Below, in pieces: positions 45,684-58,400 of a stretch of 64,000 nucleotides of DNA (positions within the stretch are counted from its first letter, which is position 1; every line of letters starts with the position of its first letter). The notes under the pieces were generated by a model. The model ran no database searches, was not told the DNA's origin, and saw only the letters and a list, made by a program, of their open reading frames with translations. A program made the position numbers and the translations under genes. The stretch is from Styela clava. Its lineage: Eukaryota; Chordata; Ascidiacea; Stolidobranchia; Styelidae. The stretch lies in NCBI RefSeq assembly GCF_964204865.1, contig NC_135262.1:8060001-8124000 (forward strand). Direction: 5' to 3'.

Positions 45684-46748
45684 TTATTGCACTGCGGGGT
45701 TTACTTTACAATCAAAGATGTTTGTCCAAATATGGTCAATGATTGTAGAGCTGCTTTGAGTGATTCGAGTTGGCTTTGACACCACAGGGTAAAATGAAGC
45801 CGAATTCATCAGCTCACAAAATTCATCTACAGTCTTGTTTGTTTCCAGAAGATTATAATTGAGGTCTCCCATGATAATACAATTTTTCGATAAGGTTTGG
45901 AGTGTCGATTCCAGAATACTAATAAATTGATTATTGCTTTGACTATCTGATAAGGGAGATCTGTAAATTGTTCCACACGTCACAATTCTATCCTTTAAAT
46001 AAATGTCTACGAAAGTGGATTCAAAAATTCGCTCATTCATAATTGAAATGTCAGGTCTAGCCTTGAAGGTAATATTTTTTTTGATGTATAGGCCAACACC
46101 CCCACCTTTCGAAGTCACTCGAGGATTTGATAAAAAAGTATAGTCACCCAGGTTCATGTGGGATCCTATCTGATTTGGTTTTAGCCATGTTTCATTGACT
46201 GCTATTAAATCTGGGCAGACTGTCATTGAGGCTATAAGAGCTTCAAGTTTTGAAAAGTTTCTTGGGTTGGCCAAGGAACGCATATTAATACACATTGTAA
46301 CAAGTGGGTTCAAGTTATCACTGCATAGGATATCTAAATTAGCGGCAGAAAGATATTGACAATCAGACATACAAATTTTTGTGGAATCGCTTATTTCATC
46401 ATTATCAATATTCAGTAACGAAGCCTCAGTAAAAAATTCGTTAAGAATTTCTGGGGTCAGAGTCGAGGAAGGGTCATTATTCAGGCATAGGTCATTTACT
46501 TCTGTATTAGATAACGAGCTGAATGGCAGGCTATTTCGTAGGCAAAGTCTACAGTACCAAGGTATATCATTTGGTTCATTACATAGTTTACGAAACTCTT
46601 GTAAATTTAAACCACTACATTTTAGATGAATCCAACGATTACATTTATCACAGTAGATCCCCTTTTCCCTATTGTTTACAGATTTTTGGCATCCATGACA
46701 TGGTAAATCTCTCTTATTAACATTCATATGGGCAAAAAAGATAAACAA
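45684..46748 (-). pseudogene. LINE PHD finger and endonuclease N-terminal part
   Basis: 354 codons. A PHD-type zinc finger (CHGCQKSV, IYCDKCNRWIHLKC, WYCRLC) lies near residues 17-68. The start of an apurinic-like endonuclease follows (NMRSL, VNETWLKP, GGGVGLYIKKN, TIYRSPL, GDLNYN, IDHIWTN). The frame ends at NPAVQ where homology carries on in another frame. Confidence 0.85.
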
Positions 46749-46852
46749 AAGTAAATAAACAAAAGTTGCTCTTGTGTTTAGTGCTTACAATGAGAATTTG
46801 GGCTGTTCTAGCATATCAATAATTCATAGTCTGTAGTTTTACGGTATCTTAC

Positions 46853-47479
46853 TTATATCATAATATCTGATGTGGTTCTAATAATTATTTTCTTACCGTT
46901 ATGAAATCCATATATGTCTCCATTCATAGTCCAAACATTCTTAAGTCCGAGAACTCTTCTTGCTTCGGTGAGAAGTTCGACTCGACGTTTTGTCAGCGAT
47001 TCGGTAATTGATAGTCCAGTCTTTTTAAGTCTTCTTTTCATGGAGTAAATCATATTTTTGGTGCTGCGACGCACAAATTTAACTATTATAGGAACGTTTC
47101 CTTTGCCATCAGCTGGGAGAATATGTGTAACGTCTATATCTCCATATTGTATAGGCCATTCTAATTTCAAGGCCGAGTTTAGCGTATTAGCCACATATGT
47201 TTCAAATTGTCCATAATGACCTGCTTTCGGTATTCGTTTGCAGCCATGCAGTAAGATACAGTTCCTCCTCCCATATTGTTCTAAATTATCGATTGCAATT
47301 TCGTTTTTTGTGGCGCTTTCTTTAATTTGTTCAACTATTTTGGCTAAACTTTCAAGTTTATTTAATATGCAGCTAGATTTGTTTTCCAGGGCGTAAAAAG
47401 AGAAATAAGAAAATACTAAAAATATGCGAAATTGTAATTTATAGGGATGTGTAAAAAGAGAAATAAGCAGAAATGGCAT
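46853..47479 (-). pseudogene. LINE ORF1 (RNA-binding type)
   Basis: Reads as a coiled coil (LNKLESLAKIVEQIKES), then DNLEQYGRRNCILLHG, IDVTHILP, PIIVKFVRR and RRVELLTEARRVLGLKNVW, typical of LINE ORF1 proteins with an RRM-like core. Residues before about 47390 come from the tandem repeat and are probably not original. Confidence 0.75.
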
Positions 47480-47600
47480 ACTAGGAATATGCGAAATTGT
47501 AATTTATAGGGACGTGTAATAGGAGAAATAAGCAAAAATGGCATACTAAAAATATGCAAAATTGAAATTTATAAGGACGTGTAAAAAGAGAAATAGACAA
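47392..47600 (+). repeat. Tandem repeat, about 3.3 units of 59-65 bp
   Basis: Units start at 47392, 47451, 47516 and 47581 with GTAAAAAGAGAAATA or a near form. It adjoins the 5' end of the LINE and could belong to its 5' UTR. Confidence 0.8.
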
Positions 47601-47933
47601 ATATGCTTATAGGCATTAAATGAAAGCTCAGTAAACCCAGGCTCTGCTGAAATTTCGGAATACAACTGTCAAATTTGACATGGGAGGATATAAGCCAGAT
47701 TAAATGTATGCCTTACAAATAGGTACGAATTAGCAGAATAAAAGTTAAAATTAAGGGAAAATGCTTTCAATTCAGGAAGGTATTTTTTTTGTGGGTGGGC
47801 CCATCAAGGATTTGCTTAAAAATCGCCGAAGGTACAGGTGAGAAGGACTGCAGCTTAGAAGTTCTTCACATCTAGTGGTGATTAAATTTTTTTCTTGTAT
47901 TGATTTTATAACACTGTTGTTTTGAAGTATTAT

Positions 47934-48160
47934 TTACAGTCGCTCTGACTTTTGCTTGGGGACTTTCAGCCTTTTCCTGATAGTCTCCAGTTGTTCTGTT
48001 TTTATTTCCAATTTTTTAAAAAACCTGTGAAGACCGCAGCTGTAAGAATGGTCATGGATGATATGGGAAATATATTTCTGTTCACAAGTCTCAACTTCAT
48101 TTGGAATATCAGCTTCAACGATGAGGTACGACAAGATTGGGGCTTGCGTGAAATGGTGAA
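47934..48160 (-). pseudogene. Possible THAP-protein C-terminal exon
   Basis: On the minus strand, after an acceptor ATATTTCAG, an open stretch of about 75 codons carries HDHSYS followed by a basic coiled-coil-like helix (FFKKLEIKTEQLETIRKRL) and a stop. A D/E-H-x-Y motif just before a coiled coil is the arrangement in THAP-family proteins (host-cell-factor-binding motif). No THAP zinc finger was seen nearby, so it may be a fragment. Confidence 0.3.
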
Positions 48161-48930
48161 CTGAAATATAAAACGATATAGGTGTTTAAGCGGTTTTCAA
48201 ACATAATGCAAAATGTGTTAGGTAGTAAAAATAATGCCGTAATATATAGCAATATTATGGGCTACTGATGAAACTTCAAAGTGCAAGATGACTAAACCAG
48301 TGGGTTCTCAACCTCTATGTGCTGGGGGACCCCCTATGCTGCTCTGAAGTATCTGCGAACCCGCAAAATTTTCAAACCGGAAAAAAAAACATTAGAATAA
48401 CATAGCATAGTGCTATTCAGACGACATTTAAATTAGCTGCCACTGCCACTCAACAAAAATAGCGTACATGTACTTATTTATCTCATGTGATCTTGCACTC
48501 CTTGTTTTCGTATTAATTTGAACATGTGTAGAAAACCCATGTCCACATATGTAAGCAGAGACGAAGGGGATAATGATTTTTAATGCAGTGGCGTTATGCT
48601 CACAACTACTTGTTTTTATGCGATATAATCATGAATATGATATCAAAACTGAATTTTTGTTATCAACATATTTTGATACGGAAATCCTAAATTGAGATTT
48701 GTTGTATTTTCTCTGTTTAAGTAAAAGTAATAGCCTTCTAGCGACAATAACAATCTTTTCCTCTGAAAATTTTGAGTCGTTCGATACTGTAGGCTTGATA
48801 AACAGAAGAGCGATTACCTACTCAACAAGAACCATCTAATAGTTCAAATTTGGAGATGAATGTTGTTTCTCTGGTAAAATTTAGCTTTAAATGAAAAGCA
48901 AAATCAGTCATAACAAATAATGGCTATTCA
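48161..48930. other. Spacer with a hAT-like terminus
   Basis: At 48298 CAGTGGGTTCTCAACC looks like a hAT left end, followed by GGGGGACCCCC. A right end was not found. The rest shows no gene. Confidence 0.35.
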
Positions 48931-49222
48931 ACAGATTCCAATTTGAGCTTGTTCATTGATTCATACCTAGACTGCCATTGCATTATGTATAAACACATCA
49001 GAATCAAGCACAACCTAGTTAGCGAATAATACGGTACCGGTACCTGAACCGGTATGTCAGCAATCTGACAAAACCGTGCATTTCAGCCGACTTAATTTAC
49101 AGAACATGCTTCCGTATATTAGGTGTCATGGTATTACCACCGGTATCTATACCAAATCGCATATAAAAACTGTAGCGGTACGGCACCGTACCCACCTGAC
49201 TTTCAAAACTTGATTCTTCAAC
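48931..49222. repeat. Right copy of the large inverted repeat, part 1
   Basis: 48940-49030 is an inverted match to 42130-42240 (sharing GCTTGTTCATTGATTCA and ACCTAGTTAGCGAA), and 49020-49215 an inverted match to 40490-40690. The left copy has an extra 1.4 kb between these pieces. The last 9 bases, 49214-49222, are the left target duplication of the foldback element. Confidence 0.65.
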
Positions 49223-52200
49223 GGGACGGACTAAAAGTAGGCACTTGCAAATTAGGCACTTTTTTAGGCACTTATTTAGGTACTTTGGAAAAAAAGTAAA
49301 AAGGGCGTAATACCTTTTAAAAACATATTTAATTAGTTAAAAATGGTCAAATTAAATGTTGAAAACGCAAATTGCAACGGACAAACTCTATAACAATATT
49401 TAAAACGTAGTATTAAAGGCAGTCGCACGCGCTTGGTCACCACGTATGCTAGGCACATATTTAGGCACTTCGAAAAATAAATAAAATGGCAATTATCACT
49501 AATAAAAGACAGAGACATAAACATATTACCCACACTGATTGGCCTGGGTAAATATCCAATAGATGCACTTGAGTCTAGTACTGGAATTTAGAAATAATAA
49601 ATTGTTACCGGTAGGCACTTATTTAGGCACTTCGAAAAAAAAAGATGAAATGGACGTAGTAACTCCTAGAAAGGTAATGAATTAGTTCAAAATATTTAAA
49701 TTAAATGTTGAACGCGAAAATTGCAACAGTTAAATCCAATAACGATTTTTAAAACGTAGTATTAAAGGAAGACGCACGCGCTCTGTCACCACGTATGCTA
49801 GGCACATATTTGGGCACTTCGAAAAATAAAGAAAATGGCAATTATCACTAATAAAAGACAGAGAAATAAAAATAGTACCCACACTGATTAGCCTGGGTAA
49901 ATATCCAATAGATGCACTTGAGTCTAGTACTGGAATTTAGAAATAATAAATTGTTACCGGTAGGCACTTATTTAGGCACATCAAAAAAAAGGTGAAATGG
50001 GCGTAATAATTTTTAAAATGATAATTAATTAGTTGAAAATTGTCAAATTAAATATTAAACACGCAAATTGCAATGGGTAAACCGAATAACAATATTTAAA
50101 ACGTAGTATTAAAAAGAGTCACACGCGCTCGGTCACCACATATACTAGACACATATTTAGGCACTTCGAAAAAAGAAGAAAATCGGAATTATCACCAATA
50201 GAAGACAGAGAAATAAAAATATTACCCACACTGATTAGCCTGGGCAAATATCCAATAGATGCACTTGAGTCTAGTACTGGAATTTAGAAATAATAAATTG
50301 TTACCGGTAGGCACTTTTTTAGGCACTTCGAAAAAAAGGTGAAATGGACGTAGTAACTCCTAGAAAAATAATGAATTAGTTCAAAATATTTAAATTAAAT
50401 GTTGAACGCAAAAATTGCAACAGTTAAATCCAATAATGACTTTTAAAACGTAGTATTAAAGGGAGACGCACGCGCTCTGTCACCACATATGCTAGGCACA
50501 TATTTGGGCACTTCGAAAAATAAAGAAAATGGCAATTATCACTAATGAAAGACAGAGAAATAAAAATATTACCCACACTGATTAGCCTGGGCAAATATCC
50601 AATAGATGCACTTGAGTCTAGTACTGGAATTTAGAAATAATAAATTGTTACCAGTAGGCACTTTTTTAGGCACTTCGAAAAAAAGGTGAAATGGACGTAG
50701 TAACTCCTAGAAAGATAATTAATTAGTTCAAAATATTTAAATTAAATGTTGAACGCAAAAATTGCAACAGTTAAATCCAATAACGATTTTTAAAACATAG
50801 TATTAAAGGGAGACGCACGCGCTCTGTCACCACATATGCTAGGCACATATTTAGACACTTCGAAATATAAAGAAAATGGTAATTATCATGGATAAAAATA
50901 CAGAAAATAAAAATATTAGTCAAAATAATTAGCCTATTTGAATATCCGATGAATGCACTTGAGTCTAGTAGTGATATTTGAGAATAATAAATTGTTACCG
51001 GTAGGCACTTTTTAGTCACTTATTCAGACACTTCTAATAATGCGTAAAATGGGCGTAATACTAATAACTTTTAAAATGATAATGAATTAGTTTAAAATAT
51101 ATTAAAAAATTAATATGCAAATTGCAACAAGTAAACCCAATGATATCGGTTTTTATATTTTGCATATTTGAAAATATCTTAATTCTTTACTTTGTAATTT
51201 TGTATTTGAATAATTAAAATATAAGACATCCCCCGAAAATAAGCCCTAGTGGTAATTTTAGGAAGAAATTTAAAATAAGACACTGTCTTAATTTCGGGGA
51301 AACACGGTAAAAGGTGTCTACCGGTAACAATTTATTATTCTCAAATACCACTACTAGACTCAAGTGCATCTATTGGATATTCACCCAGTCCCAGGCTAAT
51401 CATTTTGACTAATATTTTTATTTTATTTTTTTTATTGGTGATTGTTTCCATTTTTTTTTTTTTTCGATGTGCCTAAATATGTGCCTAGCATATGTGGTGA
51501 CAGAGCGCGTGCGTCTCCCTTTAGTACTAAGTTTTAAAAATCATTATTGGGTTTAACTGTTGCAATTTTCGCGTTCAACATTTAATTTAAATTTTTTGAA
51601 CTAATTCATTATCTTTCTAGGAGTTACTACGTCCATTTCACATTTTTTTCGAAGTGCCTAAAAAAGTGCCTACCGGTAACAATTTATTATTTCTAAATTC
51701 CAGTACTAGACTCAAGTGCATCTATTGGATATTTACCCAGGCTAATCAGTGTGGGTAATATTTTTATTTCTCTGTCTTTTATTAGTGATAATTGCCATTT
51801 TCTTCATTTTTCGAAGTGCCCAAATATGTGCCTAGCATACGTGGTGACAGAGCGCGTGCGTCTCCCTTTAATACTACGTTTTAAAAATCGTTATTGGATT
51901 TAACTGTTGCAATTTTCGCGTTCAACATTTAATTTAAATATTTTGAACTAATTCATTACCTTTTCAGGAGTTACTACGTCCATTTCATCTTTTTTTTCCG
52001 AAGTGCCTAAATAAGTGCCTACCGGTAACAATTTATTATTTCTAAATTCCAGTACTAGACTCAAGTGCATCTATTGGATATTTACGCAGGCTAATCAGTG
52101 TGGGTAATATGTTTATGTCTCTGTCTTTTATTAGTGATAATTGCCATTTTATTTATTTTTCGAAGTGCCTAAATATGTGCCTAGCATATGTGGTGACCAA

Positions 52201-52962
52201 GCGCGTGCGACTGCCTTTAATACTACGTTTTAAATATTGTTATAGAGTTTGTCCGTTGCAATTTTGTTCATGCACCCAATTCTGGCAACTTTGGTTGGGC
52301 AACTTGGCATTTGACTCCAACTATAATCAGCTTGGCAATATGTTTTCAATAGAATCTTCCTTTTATATCTTAATTAACGATTAGAAGATCGATCAATTTG
52401 GCAATGGCAATCATTACAAAAATATCAATATGGTGTGGCAGAAAATTTTTTTTTTTTTTTCTTGTATTTATTTATTTATTTTTTTTGTTTACTGTATAGT
52501 ATACCCTAAATTTATCGCGTCTTATTCTTACTTAAATAAATTCTCAGTGGTTGTGTGTGTGTGTGTGTGTGTGGCTGGTGGGTGCATGTGAGCGTGTGTG
52601 AAATAACTTAATAATTTTAGGTGAGTAAACACGTACCACTTCCTCTTGGCAAAACCTTCCATCTTATATTTTGTACGTTATAAACCTTATCTAAGGTTTT
52701 GTTTGCTCCCCTGATTTCATAATCAGTTTTTATTTATTTGTTTTTATCTGTCAAATGTATTGTTATGCTGATTATGGAGTCGAAGTAAACTTATACCTGA
52801 ACTTAAAAAAAAAATTGCGTTTTCAACATTTAATTTGACCATTTTTAACTAATTAATTATGTTTTTAAAAGGTATTACGCCCTTTTTACTTTTTTTCCAA
52901 AGTGCCTAAATAAGTGCCTAAAAAAGTGCCTAATTTGCAAGTGCCTACTTTTAGTCCGTCCC
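49223..52962. mobile_element. 3.74-kb foldback transposon of inverted tandem units
   Basis: Begins GGGACGGACTAAAAGTAGGC and ends with the exact inverse. The 9-bp TTCTTCAAC stands on both sides (49214-49222 and 52963-52971). Each arm is made of about 347-bp tandem units that start at TAGGCACTT: 49265, 49612, 49961, 50308, 50655, 51002 on the left, and inverted junctions near 51319, 51671 and 52019 on the right. Unit ends carry GTTACCGG and units contain TAGGCAC motifs and CACGCGCTCTGTCACCAC. A non-repeated centre lies at about 51030-51300. No transposase is encoded. A 9-bp duplication is usual for Mutator-like elements and also seen in Merlin-type elements. The family assignment is inference. 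Confidence 0.85.
52266..52814 (+). mobile_element. Retroposon-like insertion in the right foldback arm, copy 2
   Basis: It splits the arm between CCGTTGCAATTT and TTGCGTTTTCAAC, which are continuous in the left arm. It ends in an A-run (52805-52814) and contains a GT microsatellite at 52552-52573. An inverted copy lies at 40700-41165. Confidence 0.75.
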
Positions 52963-52971
52963 TTCTTCAAC

Positions 52972-53125
52972 TCATGTGCAAACACGTTTTGTGTTATCCG
53001 TTTCCAAGTTAATGGCTAAACCACCAACAATAGCGTGGAAATCCACCACAACGCGCAGAACGATGAATTTCCTCAAATTATCTTACATTTTGCACCACTG
53101 ACACGGCAAATCCAACCTACTCATT
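52972..53125. repeat. Right copy of the large inverted repeat, part 2
   Basis: Continues the inverted match to the left copy (40370-40490 and 40080-40102), showing that the foldback element jumped into this repeat: the two halves join at TTCTTCAA in the left copy. Confidence 0.65.
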
Positions 53126-53255
53126 GCATCCGCAAGCAGAAAGTCGCGCGTACCAAGATGGCCGACGCGACCATCAATTCGGCACAAAATTTTTGCTCCT
53201 ATACGCTTTCTAGTTATATACACCTGAATGATCCCATTGGCGCCAAATGTGATTA

Positions 53256-53555
53256 GGCTCGGCGGTGTGGCGCATCGCGCTAAGCGTTAGGAATACGCTC
53301 GCCACCGCAACTCTGATTACCCTTCGTGGGTTCGAATCCCATGCGGGGATGATCATGTGCGAGAGGATTGCTGCTCGCGCCGTAGGGTGGTTCACGTTAC
53401 CGCTGTTCGGTTACGGCTTCCACCACCATCGAGTCCATGCTTCCGAAAACAAATAACCGACTAACTAATCCCATGCCCGACTTGGACTCTGGTAACCGCG
53501 GACGAGAGGCCGTCTTATCCCTTTCTTCTCCCCAGAATAAATATGTGAATCCTAT
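53256..53555 (+). mobile_element. tRNA-derived SINE, copy D (best preserved)
   Basis: GTGTGGCGCATCGCGCTAAG forms the A-box region and GGTTCGAATCC at 53329-53339 is a perfect B box. The body (GAGGATTGCTG, CATCGAGTCCATGCTTC) and tail (GACGAGAGGCCGT, then AATCCTATC) follow. It is non-coding. Confidence 0.8.
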
Positions 53556-55468
53556 CACGGCAGATGTTTGTTTCCTAATTTACACACGCGGAACAAGAGA
53601 ATAATTAACCCCAATATTACATTACAGAGTATGTACGGCCTTGAACGAAGATAATGCCTAATTACTGCTGTTTACCTAGGCCCAATTGCTTTTTTTTTGT
53701 CAGTATTTTAATCATTAACCAATCGTATTATTCACAATATGACCGAGTCACTGTTACTTGACTGCAATACGTAGAGTTTATTGTATGTACATACAGCAGC
53801 ACAATAGTCTTCTGCGGTAACGGATGGATCAGATATAGTATAGGGCAGTGTTATTCAACCGGATAGCCTATACTGTTTGCCAAGTCAGATCCCGGATGTA
53901 CAAAAACAAATGGTACACGAGGGTTTATAGCTAATGGTCTGGGTCGAATATATATATATACTGTACACTACTGCCAGTTTTGTGTTTTAAAACAGATGCA
54001 GTTCACGTTCGACATTGGAATTTGCAAGTACAGTGTTTGAATTTTCCACAAATTTTGCGAGGTAAATTTATGAGTCAAAATGGCTAAGGTTCTGATTACA
54101 TCACCGAAGCAAAGCCTACATTGTAGTCTTCAGAGCGTTTTTGGTGATTAACTATTTCATCGGATCTTGTGAATTAGTCATACATAACTACAAAATTCTT
54201 CCGAATACATTTGACATTTTGGAAACGTATTGTTATAACAGAAAAATAGAGAGAGATTCAATTGTAGAATTGACCTAAAACTTGTCAGACTTCACATCGG
54301 AAAACAATAAAAAAAAGGTGATAATGGATTCAAAGGTGGGCGATACCGTGTGCTATTATGTCTTTTTAGTTCCTAGTTTGACTTCAACGCCGAATATGGA
54401 CTATCAATGTTGATTAACATATCTTTAAGATATTTGCGCGTTGCACATATTAGACCTATCTGAAATACTGTTGATTTTTCGAAATTTTCAATTTCTTTGT
54501 TATCGATCCTCCGGATTATTGTGCGTGATACATTTTTCACTGGGTGATAGTCGTTTTTTGCTGAAAGTTCTCCCATGATGCTGTATGTTTATACCACGGT
54601 TGTGAAGCAGGAGTTTGGAGCATATTTTCACTGGGGTAGGGGCCGGATTCGTATTTTTGAACTTTCAGACATTCAACTAATGATTTAGTCAGAATTTCCT
54701 TCAAAAACTCAAAACGAAATCAGTTTAATGACCCGACTAGCATATTATGCAAATATATTTGTTGTACAGTATTTGCCGGAGTTGGAAAACGAGGTCGGTT
54801 TATCAACCCATAATCGGAGTCAACGAAAAGATTTTCTCACACTCCATAGCCATTACCCTGGTTTTTCCGAAGATACCAAAACAATATATATATAATTTGT
54901 ACGCCTACAAAATAAACCTATCATTGTAGGCGTTCGTGCTCTTTTTTTAAAATTCTTGATTGCAATCTTACCAAGGTTCCTGAAACAGAATAGGCCGGTA
55001 TACCGTGTTTGCCAAACCCTTTTTTTAGTTTCTTGAATATATATTAAGTATCAGTCGTGTTGAGGTGCTGTTGTGCATCCAGCAACAACCGCGAAATGAG
55101 CAGGGATCAAATTTAAGACTCCTGTTAGGTTATTAATCGATACTCTTTTTATTAAGATTGTTCACATATTTCAAAAAGACAGTGGCTCAGCACGTGATGG
55201 CGTTTGCAGATACTTAACGAAAAATGTAAACGGACGACAGGTCTGTAGGAATTATTGTGTTTGTTCAAAAAACACTGAATAGTTTTGCTCACATTATACT
55301 ATACTGTTCCATGTAAGCATTTTTAATAGTAACAGAAAAGGCATATCCTCAAACAGCTTACAAGCATGGTATAAAAGTGACTTTTATCAGAAATGACTTA
55401 CAATATCAAAAATCCTCAACATAATTTACATATCTCTTGACTATTCTGACAGTCATAACCTTTTTCAG
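53556..55468 (+). other. Spacer or 5' region of the first ODC-like gene
   Basis: The first coding exon of the ODC-like gene should lie here but was not identified. 54075-54150 repeats 39276-39345. A minus-strand open frame at 54373-54576 is uncertain. Confidence 0.35.
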
Positions 55469-58400
55469 AACATTGATGATAGCTTTTACGTATTTGACCT
55501 TGGAGAGTTGACAAAGCTGTACGCTCTGTTGGTGGAACTGCTTCCTCGAATAAAACCATTCTATGCGGTAAAAGCTTCTCCCTATGATCCAGTAATCAGT
55601 GCGTTGATGGAACTAGGCACAGGATTTGATTGTGCAAGCCAGGTAATCTGTCTTTTTTTTATAAACTTTTTAAATCATTATTGTTGGGGATATAAACGCG
55701 GACGATAAAACATTGTTTTTTATTCATCTCAAACGTATACGCTGAGTACTGAATCGTTAATTTCAGAATTTCTTCATATCTATATATATGTGAATGATTG
55801 GTGCCCTATTAGGTTAAAAACTTGGCGCAATATTGTTTAGTGTGTTCATATACTGAGTTAACACACTATCGTAGTTGATGAAATATATATATATACTTCG
55901 ATTAATCTCAGGGAAAATTGTTTCGTTCGGCACAATCATATATACGTACGCGTACCAAACAATATAAATTTCATCATTCTCTGCTTATCTGTAGGAAGAA
56001 CTTCTCCAAGCAAAACGACTTGGAGTGGATTCGGAAGAAATAATCATGTCGAATCCTTGTAAGCAAATTTCACATTTGCAGACAGCAAAGGAACATGGAG
56101 TAAAGATGATTGTTATCGACAACGAAGATGAATTGAAAAAACTGAAAAAATATTATCCAACATCAAAGTGCGTACAGCATTAGTGTTTGTTTTCTGCATT
56201 TGGTATCGTATACTTATGACAAGTGAGAGATTTTCTTTAGATTGGTTTTGAGGATTAATGTCCAAGAGGATGGTAAGAGAAATGTTTACAGTTTAAAGTA
56301 TGGAGCTACGGCCAAACAAGCTAGGGATCTTATACTTATGGCAAAAGAATTCCACATGGACATCGTCGGCATCAGGTTCGAATTTTTTACTGAGATTGGA
56401 TTATTTCTGTTAATAGAGCAGAATGGTCCTAAGTTTTGCAAAAAATGCACTATAAGATAGATGATAATTAGATGAATATCTCGTGTTTATGTTTATATTT
56501 ATTTTGGCATTTCAGCAGCTTATTCGTTGCTGATGGTAATGTCAAGTTTAATACGGAGTAATATTGCCAACGTTTTGAATATCTATTCAAGTCTTTTGAC
56601 AACAAATGAAAAAAGGGAAAAATGAATCGCATCAGAATATACAATAAAAGCGTTTACAAAATTACTTTTTATTCCCCATTTTACAGTTTCCATGTCGGCG
56701 CATTACCAGGAAATAAATCAGATCAGTATAAACAAGCTTTGTCAGATGCAAAAGGGTTATTCGATTTTGCAGAGAATAATAATATATCGTTCAGTTTGCT
56801 TAATATCGGCGGGGGTTTTAGAATGACGGATCCTTACTTGCGACAGGTATGGTAATGGTTAAGTACGGATCACGATTCATGTAGGAATGTATACTCGCGA
56901 TGAAAAAGTATTATTTTGCAAATCTCCCTTGTTTACAGTTCATTCCTTTCTATTTTAACGAACAGATTGTGTCATTTCGATGTGGCCGTTATCTTGACAT
57001 CCATAAATATATAATCCTTTATATATTGTCTCGTTCACATGCGTTCAGAAGTTGCACCTACTAAATTCGTGATTCGTAAGGTTTAAATTTGTCAACCATT
57101 GTGATTAAACAGATATTTTCATATTTTAAGACTATGTCTTCGATTAACATTATTCTCGAAGAGCTGTTTCCAGTTTCAAAACATCCCGACTTGGAAGTGA
57201 TATCTGAACCAGGAGCTTTTCTTACTGACACTGCTTTCACACTGGCGACGAATGTTATAGGAAGAAGAGGTGAATACTGTTATTAAAATTGACTTAGGTG
57301 ATACGTTCTCAAATGAAACCAACGGCTTGAGTATTTTGCGCTGTTATTAGAAATAATATATTTATCATTCATTGTTAAAACTTTGATCATTTCTGTTGAT
57401 TTCAAATATTTTCATCGTACAGTATTGCTTTATTGCACACAAAAAATATTGTGTTTTTTTTTCAACCAGAAATTAAAAATCCCGAAAGTACATACGACTA
57501 CCATGTAAATGATGGAAAATTTGGATCTTTTTTCTCCCTGTTTACGTTGAATAGAGACATGAGATATTTTTTTATATCTGAGGTAGGCACCACGTAATTT
57601 CAAGTTTTAGTAAGATAATGTAAAACTGCTGTAATATATACACTGCAAAGCGTAGTCACAGAGCGTCAAATATGAAGAATAACATGTACAATACTTACAT
57701 GAAATCTAATGCAAAATTTAAGAAGTTTCAAATATCAAATAACAGACTAAACAATTTTCAAATTTTTATATTCACGAGGTTAGATAATGATTTAAAAAAC
57801 GGTATTTACCCAAAACATATATTTTTGTGCTCTCTAGATGTCGAAATTGTTTTTATATGATTAGTAAAATCAAGCAACCACATACTAAGGATGTACTGTA
57901 CTGATATAGTCAAATATGTCATTAATTTATCATATGTCGTATAGTCAATGGAGCAAAAATCAACATTCAAGTCCAGAGTTTGGGGTCCGGTATTGACATC
58001 CCATGATGAAGTGATGGACAAGGTTTTTCTCCCCAAACTTGATATAGGAGATTGGATATTCTGGAGAAGTTAGTTTGTTGTATTTACTCTAAAGGGACTT
58101 TAGCATTGATACTTTAAAGTATATCGGAATGTGTTTCGATTCATTCGGTCATTTTTGCATACCTAAATCATTGAACATCTTGAGATAGTGCAAACCTTCC
58201 GGTCTCCGAGGAAAGATTTATTAAAAATAAAATAATTTAAAATAACAACAACCATGGTTGATTGTTAACGTGTCGTTTATTATCTGTCACTGAATATCTT
58301 TGTGTTCTCATGTTTAGATATGGGAGCATATTCTTTTGCACTCAATTCTAGTTTTAATGGATATAGAACAAAAACATTTTATGATGTCATTTCAAAAGAA

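Larger units (their letters stand above)
42246..47390 (-). mobile_element. LINE (non-LTR retrotransposon), near full length, broken
   Basis: On the minus strand the order is: ORF1 (46853-47479), PHD finger plus endonuclease (45684-46748), linker (45358-45681), reverse transcriptase (43478-45301), and a 3' UTR ending at 42246 with AATAAA and an ACAT repeat tail. Tetranucleotide tails and this ORF2 order fit the CR1/L2/Jockey group in a broad sense. Two frameshifts break ORF2. A-rich tracts at 42590-42610 and 42880-42905 lie in the 3' UTR. Confidence 0.75.

Noticed and set aside
49333-49533. Open frame on the minus strand with an almost identical twin at 52100-52384 (+)
   Set aside because: It is the same foldback unit read in the two arms, with no family likeness.
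49265-52360. Regular repeats as a CRISPR-like array or satellite
   Set aside because: Units are about 347 bp, mirrored around a centre and bounded by inverted ends with a 9-bp target duplication, which is a foldback transposon.
54373-54576. 67-codon minus-strand frame starting MGELSAKND
   Set aside because: Composition looks protein-like, but no homology, splice partner or promoter was recognised, so it is left uncalled.
57806-58036. Minus-strand frame over an ODC-like exon
   Set aside because: It is the antisense shadow of the 57945-58068 exon.
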